Part shown: positions 1-7,156 of the stretch, piece by piece
How positions within the stretch are numbered: the first letter of the stretch is position 1
Layout of the letters: each line of letters opens with the position of its first letter
Origin: a bacterium
GTDB lineage: Bacteria > Patescibacteriota > Gracilibacteria > Peribacterales > Peribacteraceae
DNA length: 32,573 bases
Reading direction: 5' to 3'
Assembly: GCA_027592135.1 (NCBI GenBank)
Contig: JAQCIJ010000012.1
Span: 1 to 32,573, forward strand
Notes under the pieces: generated by a model
The model's database searches: none
What the model saw: the letters and a program-made list of their open reading frames with translations, nothing else
What the model was told of the DNA's origin: nothing
Translations under genes and position numbers: made by a program

Positions 1-569
1 TCGATAAGTAAAGCTGCACCAGCTGAAGCGAGTTGATCATGTAACGTATCGATGGTCGTATGTTGTTTTAGAGGTAGGACAACTTGTGAAAGTATAGGGC
101 CTGCATCCAGCTTTTTTACCATACGTTGAATTGTCACACCGGTTTGCACGTCTCCAGCAAGTATCGCACTCTGCATAGGGCTCGCCCCTCTCCATTGGGG
201 CAGGAGTGATGCATGAACATTTACCGGGGCTATTTGTGGTGCATCCAGAATGTCTTGTTTGAGGATTTGCCCATAGGCAACTACCACAAGGAAATCAAAG
301 TGGATAGTGGACCAGCCGACGCCAAGGCTATGGCCGGCAAGTAGTGGATAGTGGTTGATATCTTTTGGTTGTACTACTTCTATTCCATGCTTTAGAGCAC
401 AAGCTTTAACAGGGGTAGGGAGAAGTTCCTGCTTTCTGCCCACAGGCTTATCTGGTTGAGAAATCACGAATAGCACCTCAAATTGAGGATCATTCACCAG
501 TGCCTCTAGCGAGGGGACTGCGAAGTCTGGTGTGCCAGCAAAGATGACTCTAATAGGTGATTCGGACAT
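1..569 (-). CDS. fmt: Methionyl-tRNA formyltransferase, C-terminal part cut off by window edge
   Basis: Fmt transfers a formyl group from 10-formyl-THF to Met-tRNAi for initiation. About 189 residues are visible from an ATG at 569; the gene runs off the left edge. The N-terminus carries the Rossmann start FAGTPDFAVPSLEAL, then ISQPDKPVGR, and further in VVVAYGQIL, the NVHASLLPQWRGASPMQ block with the catalytic Asn and His, TGVTIQRM and KKLDAGPI with the catalytic Asp, all typical of Fmt. Codons 72-90 (about NHYPLL...STIHF) do not look like Fmt: they are read from a 55-bp dispersed repeat that recurs in murD, and they sit in the variable stretch just before VVVAYG. The gene is divergent from rbfA. 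A TATACT hexamer 7 nt upstream of the ATG suggests a leaderless transcript. Confidence 0.94.
   Translation of the reverse strand, partial: MSESPIRVIFAGTPDFAVPSLEALVNDPQFEVLFVISQPDKPVGRKQELLPTPVKACALKHGIEVVQPKDINHYPLLAGHSLGVGWSTIHFDFLVVVAYGQILKQDILDAPQIAPVNVHASLLPQWRGASPMQSAILAGDVQTGVTIQRMVKKLDAGPILSQVVLPLKQHTTIDTLHDQLASAGAALLI
300..354. repeat. 55-bp dispersed element, copy 1 (inside fmt)
   Basis: The unit is GTGGATAGTGG, a GC-rich core with imperfect dyad (CCAGCCGACGCC / GGCTATGGCCGGC), then AGTGGATAGTGG, so both ends carry the same short direct repeat. It matches 18289-18343 at 54 of 55 positions in the same orientation. It is translated in frame as fmt codons 72-90. Confidence 0.93.
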
Positions 570-576
570 TAGAAGG

Positions 577-582
577 AGTATA
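577..582 (-). promoter_or_regulatory. -10 element of fmt (TATACT), leaderless type
   Basis: TATACT on the minus strand ends 7 nt before the fmt ATG at 569, placing the predicted transcription start at or next to the start codon. No convincing -35 element is seen. Confidence 0.5.
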
Positions 583-607
583 CATGTTATTACTGAGAGA
601 ATAGTAG

Positions 608-682
608 TTTGTAGCTGGGGACTAGGGGAAAGTAATGGTATTCTTTCCTTAATCTACAAACTCCTAGCCCCTAACTACTATT
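608..682. repeat. Imperfect inverted-repeat cluster between fmt and rbfA
   Basis: Left arm units TAGTAG, TTTGTAG and TAGGGG reappear in inverted orientation and shuffled order in the right arm (CTACAAACTCCTAGCCCCTA then CTACTA). The centre forms a hairpin GGAAAG, 10-nt loop, CTTTCC. The block ends exactly where the coding potential of rbfA begins, so it may have displaced that gene's start region. Confidence 0.65.
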
Positions 683-697
683 TCTAAACGCCCAAAA

Positions 698-1006
698 ATG
701 CTGGCTTCTGTCGTTCGAGATGTTATTTCTCCTATTCTCCATTTGTGCCCTAAGGAATGCAAAATGGTATCGATTACTGAGGTAGAAGTGTCAGAAGATT
801 TTTCGTATTCCACTGTGTATATTTCTGCATTAGAAGAACCAGAAAAAGCACTGAAGTTCTTAGGGAAAAAACTCCCATCTCTTCAGTCAGCTCTTGGAAA
901 AATTCATCGCAATCGCGTTCCAGAACTTCGTTTCTGTATCGATCCGCGTATCGATCGCGGAAACAGGGTTGATGATTTATTGAAACAGGAAAATCCCGAC
1001 TCTTGA
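698..1006 (+). CDS. rbfA: Ribosome-binding factor A
   Basis: RbfA is a one-domain KH-like factor for late maturation of the 30S subunit and 16S 5' end. Recognisable parts are VSITEVEVSEDFSYSTVYIS near residue 24, LGKIHRNRVPELRFCIDPRID near residue 65 and the C-terminal RGNRVDDLL, all in family order. At 102 aa from the ATG at 698 the protein lacks the usual first residues. The in-frame codons just before it (ATT TCT AAA CGC CCA AAA) read SKRPK after the first codon and resemble the normal RbfA N-terminus, so translation may start at an ATT codon at 680. It stands before nrnA, a common partner. The upstream flank is a repeat cluster. The stop codon is TGA. Confidence 0.92.
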   Translation: MLASVVRDVISPILHLCPKECKMVSITEVEVSEDFSYSTVYISALEEPEKALKFLGKKLPSLQSALGKIHRNRVPELRFCIDPRIDRGNRVDDLLKQENPDS

Positions 1007-1102
1007 TCGGTTCTTGTTTAATGGATCACACTTTCGCCCTGCCAAGTTCTCTCTTCATTGTACGGTCATACCTTACAAGATTTTTTGTGCAATAGATGAT
1101 CA

Positions 1103-1132
1103 TTGAATCAACTTTGAGCTTCGACGTATCAT
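1103..1132 (+). promoter_or_regulatory. Promoter of nrnA
   Basis: TTGAAT (1103-1108), 18-nt spacer, TATCAT (1127-1132). The hexamer ends 9 nt before the nrnA ATG, giving at most a 2-3 nt leader. The 135-nt rbfA-nrnA gap holds nothing else that I recognise. Confidence 0.5.
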
Positions 1133-1141
1133 CACTCCCTT

Positions 1142-2110
1142 ATGTTGAATCTCCATGATATTCGCAACAGTGCAGATTTGCTCTCTAGAGCAGAGCGAAT
1201 CCTTGTGTTTTGTCATGCAAATCCTGATGGTGATGCCATTGGTGCGCTGCTAGGAATACGTTTATTATTAGAGGCTGCGTACCCAGACAAGCACATTTTA
1301 GTACTGTGTAAAGATAGTGCGCCAGACACGTTACTGTTTTTACCAGGGACTGAACGCATAGCACATGACCCACATCTTCGAAATACTGACGCAGTCGTGT
1401 TTGTCGATTCTGCAGAACCTAAACTTACGGGGTTGTATGAGACACACTCAGAACTCTTTACCAAAGATGTTTCATCAATCAATATTGATCATCACCCAAC
1501 CAATGCTCAATTTGCTCGCATTAATCTTGTCGATCCTGCAGCAGCATCTGCCTGTGAGATCGTTGCAGAAATTGCAGACGCGCTGAGTTGGAATATAACT
1601 CCCGATATTGCCACCTGCCTTTTGACGGGGGTCTACACGGACACTGGAGGCCTTCTCCATAGTAATACATCAGTTCAGGTCTATCGCACGGTTGCGAGAC
1701 TGTTGCGCGCAGGTGCGAGGCAACAAGAGATCATCAAGCATGTCTTTCGTACGGCAAAGCCTTCTACACTTAAATTGTGGGGGCGCGTATTAGAAAAGAT
1801 TTCTCTTACAGAAGAGGGTGGTGCTGTATCTGCGGTTACCAAAGGAGATTTTGCAGCAACAGGTGCACACTACAGCGAGCTTACAGGCGCGATTGATTAT
1901 TTGAATGCGGTTCCTGGTATGCGCTTTTCGATGATCCTTTCCGAGAGAGATGGAAAAGTAAAAGGGTCTATTCGCACACTTCGTGATGATGTTGATGTTG
2001 CAGAGATGGCTGGGAAGTTTGACGGTGGAGGGCACAAGAAAGCAGCCGGCTTTGCACTACCGGGAAAGCTGAAATCTGAAGTACGGTGGAAGGTGGTCAA
2101 TGAAGAGTAG
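1142..2110 (+). CDS. nrnA: DHH-family phosphoesterase (nanoRNase / pAp phosphatase, NrnA type)
   Basis: NrnA-type enzymes degrade 2-5 nt RNA oligomers and dephosphorylate pAp in the cytoplasm using Mn2+. The N-terminal DHH domain shows the metal motifs HANPDGDAIGA (about residues 25-35), VFVDSAEP (around 86-93), and the family signature INIDHHPTN (around 113-121), followed by TGVYTDTGG (around 163-171). The C-terminal DHHA1 domain ends with the substrate loop FDGGGHKKAAGFAL. The length of 322 aa is normal. It follows rbfA, the usual arrangement in many bacteria. Its 3' end meets the VirB4-like gene tail to tail, with an AGAGTAG/GTTACGA repeat in between. A PAP-phosphatase-only role is possible. 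Confidence 0.9.
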   Translation: MLNLHDIRNSADLLSRAERILVFCHANPDGDAIGALLGIRLLLEAAYPDKHILVLCKDSAPDTLLFLPGTERIAHDPHLRNTDAVVFVDSAEPKLTGLYETHSELFTKDVSSINIDHHPTNAQFARINLVDPAAASACEIVAEIADALSWNITPDIATCLLTGVYTDTGGLLHSNTSVQVYRTVARLLRAGARQQEIIKHVFRTAKPSTLKLWGRVLEKISLTEEGGAVSAVTKGDFAATGAHYSELTGAIDYLNAVPGMRFSMILSERDGKVKGSIRTLRDDVDVAEMAGKFDGGGHKKAAGFALPGKLKSEVRWKVVNEE

Positions 2111-2140
2111 AGAGTAGAGCGTTACGAGTTACGAGTTTCG
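2104..2140. repeat. Tandem AGAGTAG and GTTACGA repeats at a convergent gene junction
   Basis: Two to three AGAGTAG units run into GCGTTACGAGTTACGAGT (2119-2136). The latter is shared with the grpE/murD convergent junction near 18189-18213. It supplies the last codons (TRNS) and stop of the VirB4-like gene. Confidence 0.7.
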
Positions 2141-4311
2141 TCATCCTCTGAATTCTCAGGCTCTGGTTCAGGCTCTGGGATAGGTTCGTTTGCAGGGTCA
2201 TCAATAATTTCTTCTTCTTCCACCTCTTTTGCCAGTTGCTCTTCTGCAGCTTTTGTTACATCGTTTTCTCCTTTTTGCTCTGCTTCGCGCTCTTTTTTCT
2301 GACGTTCTTCCGCAGCCTCAAGTGCTGCTTTATTCGCATTAACAGCACCGGATCCATCGACACCCTTTGGAATTAATTCTTCGCCAAGGCGTTTTGCCTT
2401 TTTATCACGCTTTTGTGCTTCGCGAATAGCGAGAACTTCTTCTGGGTTTGTCGTAATAATTAGTTCTTCTTGTGGACTGGCTACGATCTGAATCGCTACG
2501 TGCTTGTTTCCCGCAAAGAAAAGACCCTGACCAACATCTGAATTAAGAAGAAGGTACTTCTCACCATCAGTGAGATAGAACAGCTTCTGCAGGTTATCGA
2601 CGGCAGTTGGAGATTGTTTCAGGAGAATCTGCAACGAAGCATTCGTGATAATCGGTTTACCAAACGGAGAGTTTACGAAGTCTTCTACATCTTGCGTAAT
2701 AGTGGTAACTCCGAGGTAGTACTTACGCGCACGCTTGATCAGTCCGTAAAGGAATCTTGCAGAGTCATCGTATTGCATCAGATTCCATGCCTCATCCACT
2801 ACAAGAAATCGTCGCTTGAGTTCTGCACGAATACGGTTCCAGAGGAAGTTGAGAACGATGTACATCGCAATTGGTCGCAATTGGTCTTCGAGGTCTCGAA
2901 TTTGGAACACAACAATCTGGTTCTTGAGTTCCACATTCGTTGGTTTATCAAAGAGTCCAGAATAACTTCCATCGGTGTATTTTTGCAGAGTCTTTGCCAT
3001 ATTTTCTCCACCATCAGTTGTCATCAATACATCAACGAGTTCGTGCATTGTTGGTGGTTCTATCTCTCCGGCATTCTCTGTTGTCATATCAATTCCCTTT
3101 AGAGCGTATGTATCCAAAATCGCTTTATCGAGGATTCCGTCTTCGGAAGGAGTAAGTGTTCCAAGCATGATTTTAAAGAGGCCATGCAGTGTGATTACAG
3201 CGGCACGGAGAATCTCTCCTGTTTGCGCTTCTTCTCCGCGAATAGCTTGGGGTAGATCAAATGGATTGATACGGAATTCGCTTTGCAGTGAGATGGGAAT
3301 ATAGGTTCCGCCTACAGTTTTACACAAATCCACGTATTCGTTCTCTGGGTCGATAACAAAGACCTCTGTTCCAAACATCATTGCTCGCAATATTTCGAGC
3401 TTTACTGCGAAGGATTTACCAGCACCAGATGTCGCAAACACTGTGGCATTTGCATTTGGCAGATCAAATCGGTCGAAGATAACCAGTGAATCGTTGTGAC
3501 GGTTGATACCGTATAAAATTCCATGGTCATCAGTTAGGTCAGATGAGCTAAATGGAAAGCTTGTCGCTAAAGGAGAGGTGTTCATGTTTCGGTTGATTTC
3601 CAGTTCATCGATCGCAAGAGGGAGTGTCGAAAGCCAACCGTGCTCCATCTGAAAGAATGCTGGTTTGCTGAGGACAAGCCTTCCTCCAAGAAGTGATTCG
3701 ACATCTATTTGAAGCTTTTTTAGCTTTAGCGGATCATCAGCATAAATTGTAATGTACATTCCAAACTGAAAGAGTTTCTCTCGTCCACGTGCTAAGAGAT
3801 CACGGAGTTCTTCTGCATCTTGCAGAGCCGCTTCTATTGATGGATCTCGTACAATTCCACGTTGCTCGAGGATACGAATACTGGATCGCATTTCTGCCAC
3901 CTTCTTTCGCAGCATCTTCATAATTGCTTTGTTATTACTTGGGTAGATGAAATGCGTAATATCCATTTGTGCATCAAAGTTGATTGTCTGACTGAGCCAG
4001 TTTGGATAGATGTAGTTTGGCCAGTTATACACATATAATGTTCGCGCGTACTGATCGTTTAACACAAGCTCCATCGGGTGTATTTCCATACCAGCAGGTG
4101 CAATTAGGTCGAGTGTTTTTTGTAGCCCTTCTTCGTAGTAGTTAATTGCCTGCTGCTCTTCTGCAGTAAGGTCTCGTTTCTGTGCAGCCTTTAGTGCATT
4201 TGTAGTCTTTTTGTGTAGTCCTAAAAGGTCATCTAATGCTTGCGCCATAAGTGTCAAAGAGTTTGCCTTTGGTGGTGTAGTTTTCTGGTCCATAGATTCG
4301 ACAATCGACAC
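2122..4311 (-). CDS. virB4: VirB4/TraC-type conjugation-family ATPase
   Basis: This is a hexameric-type AAA ATPase of the VirB4 family, which powers type IV secretion or pilus assembly at the cytoplasmic membrane. Residues about 1-280 match the VirB4 N-terminal region, including a YVYNWPNYIYPNWLS stretch and long helices. Walker A is ATSGAGKSFAV (around 293), followed by VFVIDPENEY; Walker B is RRFLVVDEAWNLM (around 500); then VTTITQDVEDF and a QILLKQ motif, in family order. The last 90 residues are a charged Lys/Glu helix ending in a Pro-Glu-rich tail. The start is GTG at 4311 or ATG at 4293 (MDQKTT). No VirB6, VirB8, VirD4 or relaxase gene is in the window, so the partners are elsewhere or absent. 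The upstream neighbour is a lipoprotein on the same strand. Confidence 0.88.
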   Translation of the reverse strand: MSIVESMDQKTTPPKANSLTLMAQALDDLLGLHKKTTNALKAAQKRDLTAEEQQAINYYEEGLQKTLDLIAPAGMEIHPMELVLNDQYARTLYVYNWPNYIYPNWLSQTINFDAQMDITHFIYPSNNKAIMKMLRKKVAEMRSSIRILEQRGIVRDPSIEAALQDAEELRDLLARGREKLFQFGMYITIYADDPLKLKKLQIDVESLLGGRLVLSKPAFFQMEHGWLSTLPLAIDELEINRNMNTSPLATSFPFSSSDLTDDHGILYGINRHNDSLVIFDRFDLPNANATVFATSGAGKSFAVKLEILRAMMFGTEVFVIDPENEYVDLCKTVGGTYIPISLQSEFRINPFDLPQAIRGEEAQTGEILRAAVITLHGLFKIMLGTLTPSEDGILDKAILDTYALKGIDMTTENAGEIEPPTMHELVDVLMTTDGGENMAKTLQKYTDGSYSGLFDKPTNVELKNQIVVFQIRDLEDQLRPIAMYIVLNFLWNRIRAELKRRFLVVDEAWNLMQYDDSARFLYGLIKRARKYYLGVTTITQDVEDFVNSPFGKPIITNASLQILLKQSPTAVDNLQKLFYLTDGEKYLLLNSDVGQGLFFAGNKHVAIQIVASPQEELIITTNPEEVLAIREAQKRDKKAKRLGEELIPKGVDGSGAVNANKAALEAAEERQKKEREAEQKGENDVTKAAEEQLAKEVEEEEIIDDPANEPIPEPEPEPENSEDDETRNS

Positions 4312-4328
4312 TGTCGTAAAATCTATTC

Positions 4329-4334
4329 ATTATA
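4329..4334 (-). promoter_or_regulatory. Extended -10 promoter of the VirB4-like gene
   Basis: The minus strand reads TGTGCTATAATG, a consensus TATAAT preceded by an extended TGn. Transcription would begin near 4322, about 10 nt before the GTG or about 28 nt before the alternative ATG. Confidence 0.6.
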
Positions 4335-4385
4335 GCACAAAAGTTCGTTTAGCTCTAGGTCCTCAAATATTGACAAAAATATGTA

Positions 4386-5228
4386 CTAGTATGTATCGTA
4401 GCTTTTCTCAAACAGGCTTGAACCCTTTTTCTTTTTCCATGATTTACCTTCTTCAAGGATATTGAAGTCTGCGATTCCAGGGACATCAATAACGCGTAGT
4501 CCAGCTATCAATATCTCACGGTTGGCTTCTACTGCCTGTAATCTCTCTACTGCGACATCTAACAATGTCTTAAATCGTTTAATCATGTCGTCTGTTTGTT
4601 CCTCTTTAGTGCTTATTTCTGCATGACTGGCGTTCGCTTCGGCTAGTTGCTCCTCCAATTCTGATGCCTCAGCATATTCTTGATCTTTGAGTACCTTACG
4701 TATTTTTTTCTCTAAACTTCGTGTGATATCTCTTTTCTCTTTTACCTCATCCTTTTGCACCTCATTAATCGCTTGAAGCTCCTCAATCTTTCTCTCTATG
4801 AGAATACCAGTGTTACGCAGAGATTGAGTGTAGGTATCTATAGCTACAGTCCGGTCCGGACTTCGATTGAGTGCATCGATAATATTTACCTGGAGCACTT
4901 CACCAACTTCACGCAATAGTGCAAAGTTCTCATTCGAAGTACTGTTACTCTGCTCTTTAAGGATATTTATGACTGCTTTCATACTTTCAAATGCGCTTTT
5001 TACCGGTAGAAATATTCCTTGAGATGTATAAATACCACTATAAATACCAAGTAGACCACTCGGCCGGTTCTTTTGTATCGATTTCTTTGCAAGGATATGC
5101 ATGATGGAAACTGATGTTTTAGCACCACTAACATGCAACTCTTCAGGTTTTACCTTTTCTCCACAACCTATTAATAGAAGGCAGGGGATAATCGCAGCCG
5201 AAAGTGCTCTATTTCGCAGTATCATCAT
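4386..5228 (-). CDS. Lipoprotein with long coiled coil, function unknown
   Basis: The first 22 residues form a lipoprotein signal peptide with lipobox LLIGC (Cys22), so the mature protein should be lipid-anchored outside the cytoplasmic membrane. Residues about 125-220 are strongly heptad-like and rich in Glu, Lys and Gln, predicting a long coiled coil; a second helical part follows to residue 250. The C-terminus is basic (SWKKKKGSS). I do not recognise a family. It lies upstream of, and on the same strand as, the VirB4-like ATPase, with about 75 nt and a separate promoter between them. A role beside a secretion or pilus machine is possible but unproven. Confidence 0.75.
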   Translation of the reverse strand: MMILRNRALSAAIIPCLLLIGCGEKVKPEELHVSGAKTSVSIMHILAKKSIQKNRPSGLLGIYSGIYTSQGIFLPVKSAFESMKAVINILKEQSNSTSNENFALLREVGEVLQVNIIDALNRSPDRTVAIDTYTQSLRNTGILIERKIEELQAINEVQKDEVKEKRDITRSLEKKIRKVLKDQEYAEASELEEQLAEANASHAEISTKEEQTDDMIKRFKTLLDVAVERLQAVEANREILIAGLRVIDVPGIADFNILEEGKSWKKKKGSSLFEKSYDTY

Positions 5229-5231
5229 AAT

Positions 5232-5260
5232 ATTCTAGCGTTTTTCGGTTTGAATAACAA
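5232..5260 (-). promoter_or_regulatory. Promoter of the coiled-coil lipoprotein gene
   Basis: TTGTTA (5255-5260), exactly 17-nt spacer, TAGAAT (5232-5237) on the minus strand. Only 3 nt separate the -10 from the first ATG and 6 nt from the second, so the mRNA is likely leaderless, perhaps starting on the second ATG. Confidence 0.6.
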
Positions 5261-5438
5261 TAGAGTTCATAAAGTGAGTCTATGAGTACATATTGTATAC
5301 CCCTTTTAGGGTGGACGATTGTGCATACATTTTGTGTTCAAGACATGTACAGAATCTGTATGCAAGATCAAATATTGTTTTCATGTGCTAACCCCATTTA
5401 AGAGTGCTACAGTTACCGTAAATTAGTGAGTAGCAGAT
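5261..5438. other. Intergenic region upstream of argS
   Basis: This stretch separates the divergent lipoprotein and argS genes. It contains an inverted repeat TGCATAC (5322-5328) / GTATGCA (5358-5364) with a 29-nt loop and a CCC/GGG mini-hairpin at 5300-5311. I see no T-box sequence and no clear -35/-10 pair for argS, although TAAATT near 5420 or 5452 could be weak -10 elements. Confidence 0.4.
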
Positions 5439-5462
5439 TTGATCACTCGTCTAAATTACTTC

Positions 5463-7154
5463 ATGTTTTCCTCCCTCTCAAACACAGTTCAGAAAGCACT
5501 CTCTGCAGAGTGTGGAGTGGAGGATATTGTGGTTACTTGGGAGCGGCCACACGATGCTTCTCATGGTGATCTTGCTACCCCAATCGCATTACAAATCTCA
5601 AAAAAAGTTGGCAAAACCCCAAGGGAGATTGCGGAGATGATACTTCCTGCTTTAGAAGGAGAGGAGACCATTGAAAAGGTAGAGATTGCAGGACCTGGTT
5701 ATGTCAATATCTGGTTGACTCCTACTGCACTCGTTGGAGCTTTGGGGTCTGTCCGTCAAGCATGCACGGCAAAGGTAAAGAGAGAGAATGAAGCTCCAGT
5801 AATTGTAGAGTACTCCCAGCCAAATATCGCAAAGCCGCTTGGGATACATCACATTCTATCTACTGTTATTGGGCAATCTGTAGCTAACCTTCATACACAC
5901 CTTGGATTTAATACTATAAGCATTAATCACCTAGGAGACTGGGGGACCCAGTTTGGAAAATTAGCTGTTGCACTAGATAAATGGGGAGACAAGCCAGTTA
6001 CCGAATGTAGTTTGGACGACTTGCTTGCATTGTATGTACAGTTTCATGAGCAAGCAGAGAGTGATGATACTTTAGAAGATGCAGCGCGTGAGGCATTTAG
6101 AAAGCTAGAGCAAGGAGACGAGGAATTGAGGGCGTTTTGGCAGTCGGTAGTTGATATTACGATGGCAGAGATGGAAACAATCTACAGTCGACTTCATGTT
6201 TCATTTGATCACACTCATGGAGAAAGTTTTTACGAAGATAAAATGCAGCCCATCATTGATGAAGGAAAAGAAAAGGATGTTTTTGTAGAAGGGGAGAATG
6301 GGGCGCTTATTGTTGAATTTTCAGAGGAGAGCAACATGCCTCCTGCGATAGTAGTAAAGGCTGACGGAGCCACTATTTACCTTACTCGGGATCTCGCGAC
6401 CACCTCTTACAGGATTACTACCTGGAATCCGCAAGCGATCCTTTACATAGTAGATGTGGCTCAGTCTTTATATTTTCAGCAGTTGTTTGCCACAGTAGAG
6501 AAGCTCGGATGGGACTTGCCACACCTTGAGCACGTAGTCTTTGGGCGTATGCGATTTGCAGATAAGAGTATGAGTACCAGAAAAGGAAATATTCTTAAGC
6601 TCGAAGAGGTACTGGATGAGGCAGAAAAACGTGCAGCAGATGTTATCGCTTCTCATGGAGATAGAATTCAAACTCAAGATCCAGAGGGTCTCGCTACTAT
6701 GATGGGACAAGGAGCATTGGTGTACGGAGTGTTAAGTCAAAATAGAAAAATGGATATGGTCTTTGATTGGGATAAAGCTTTAAGTTTTGATGGTAACTCT
6801 GCACCGTACTTACAATACACGCATGCTCGAGCACGTTCCATTGTCTCCAAGGCAGGTGATGCAGTCGAACCGAATACTATCGATGCACTTTCGGATAAAG
6901 AGCGATCATTACTTAATACATTACTGGGATTTGAAAATTCACTTCAAGATGCACAAACCAGTTTGATGCCCCATATACTTGCCAATTATCTTTTCGATCT
7001 CTGTCAGGATTATAACTCTTTTTATAATGATGATCCCATTTTAAAAGCGGAGGAGCCTGCAAGATCGTTTCGTGTATACCTCACTTGTTTGACGGCTGAC
7101 GTCATAAAGACGGGTGCGCAACTTCTTACTATTTCTGTCCCTGACCGCATGTAA
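5463..7154 (+). CDS. argS: Arginyl-tRNA synthetase (class I)
   Basis: ArgRS charges tRNA-Arg with arginine using ATP. An N-terminal tRNA-binding Arg-N domain covers about residues 1-90 (HGDLATPIALQISKKVGKTPREIA, GPGYVNIWL). Then comes the catalytic Rossmann domain with VEYSQPNIAKP, INHLGDWGTQFGKL, the DGATIYLTRDLATT strand and the MSTRKGN loop. The C-terminal anticodon-binding DALR domain contains SFDGNSAPYLQYTHARARSI. Notably the HIGH box reads GIHH (KPLGIHHILST) and the usual Arg after it is Leu. The open frame extends to a TTG at 5439, but ATG at 5463 (MFSSLSNT) matches the family start better. The downstream SH3 lipoprotein begins 2 nt after the stop, so the two are probably co-transcribed. 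Confidence 0.95.
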   Translation: MFSSLSNTVQKALSAECGVEDIVVTWERPHDASHGDLATPIALQISKKVGKTPREIAEMILPALEGEETIEKVEIAGPGYVNIWLTPTALVGALGSVRQACTAKVKRENEAPVIVEYSQPNIAKPLGIHHILSTVIGQSVANLHTHLGFNTISINHLGDWGTQFGKLAVALDKWGDKPVTECSLDDLLALYVQFHEQAESDDTLEDAAREAFRKLEQGDEELRAFWQSVVDITMAEMETIYSRLHVSFDHTHGESFYEDKMQPIIDEGKEKDVFVEGENGALIVEFSEESNMPPAIVVKADGATIYLTRDLATTSYRITTWNPQAILYIVDVAQSLYFQQLFATVEKLGWDLPHLEHVVFGRMRFADKSMSTRKGNILKLEEVLDEAEKRAADVIASHGDRIQTQDPEGLATMMGQGALVYGVLSQNRKMDMVFDWDKALSFDGNSAPYLQYTHARARSIVSKAGDAVEPNTIDALSDKERSLLNTLLGFENSLQDAQTSLMPHILANYLFDLCQDYNSFYNDDPILKAEEPARSFRVYLTCLTADVIKTGAQLLTISVPDRM

Positions 7155-7156
7155 TC

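Noticed and set aside
300-354. Assembly artefact or chimera as the cause of the 55-bp repeat
   Set aside because: The two copies differ by one base, have different flanks, sit in otherwise intact genes and have a diverged third relative; an artefact is possible but less likely.
1004-1006. UGA read as glycine (code 25)
   Set aside because: rbfA and grpE end at TGA exactly where the family lengths predict, and no gene has internal TGA codons, so UGA is a stop.
2614-3102. 162-aa open frame on the plus strand inside the VirB4-like gene
   Set aside because: It is fully antisense to a well-supported gene, with no family motifs and irregular composition; a shadow frame.
5261-5438. T-box riboswitch upstream of argS
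   Set aside because: No T-box (TGGNACCGCG-like) sequence, no specifier-loop arrangement and no terminator; only a weak inverted repeat.
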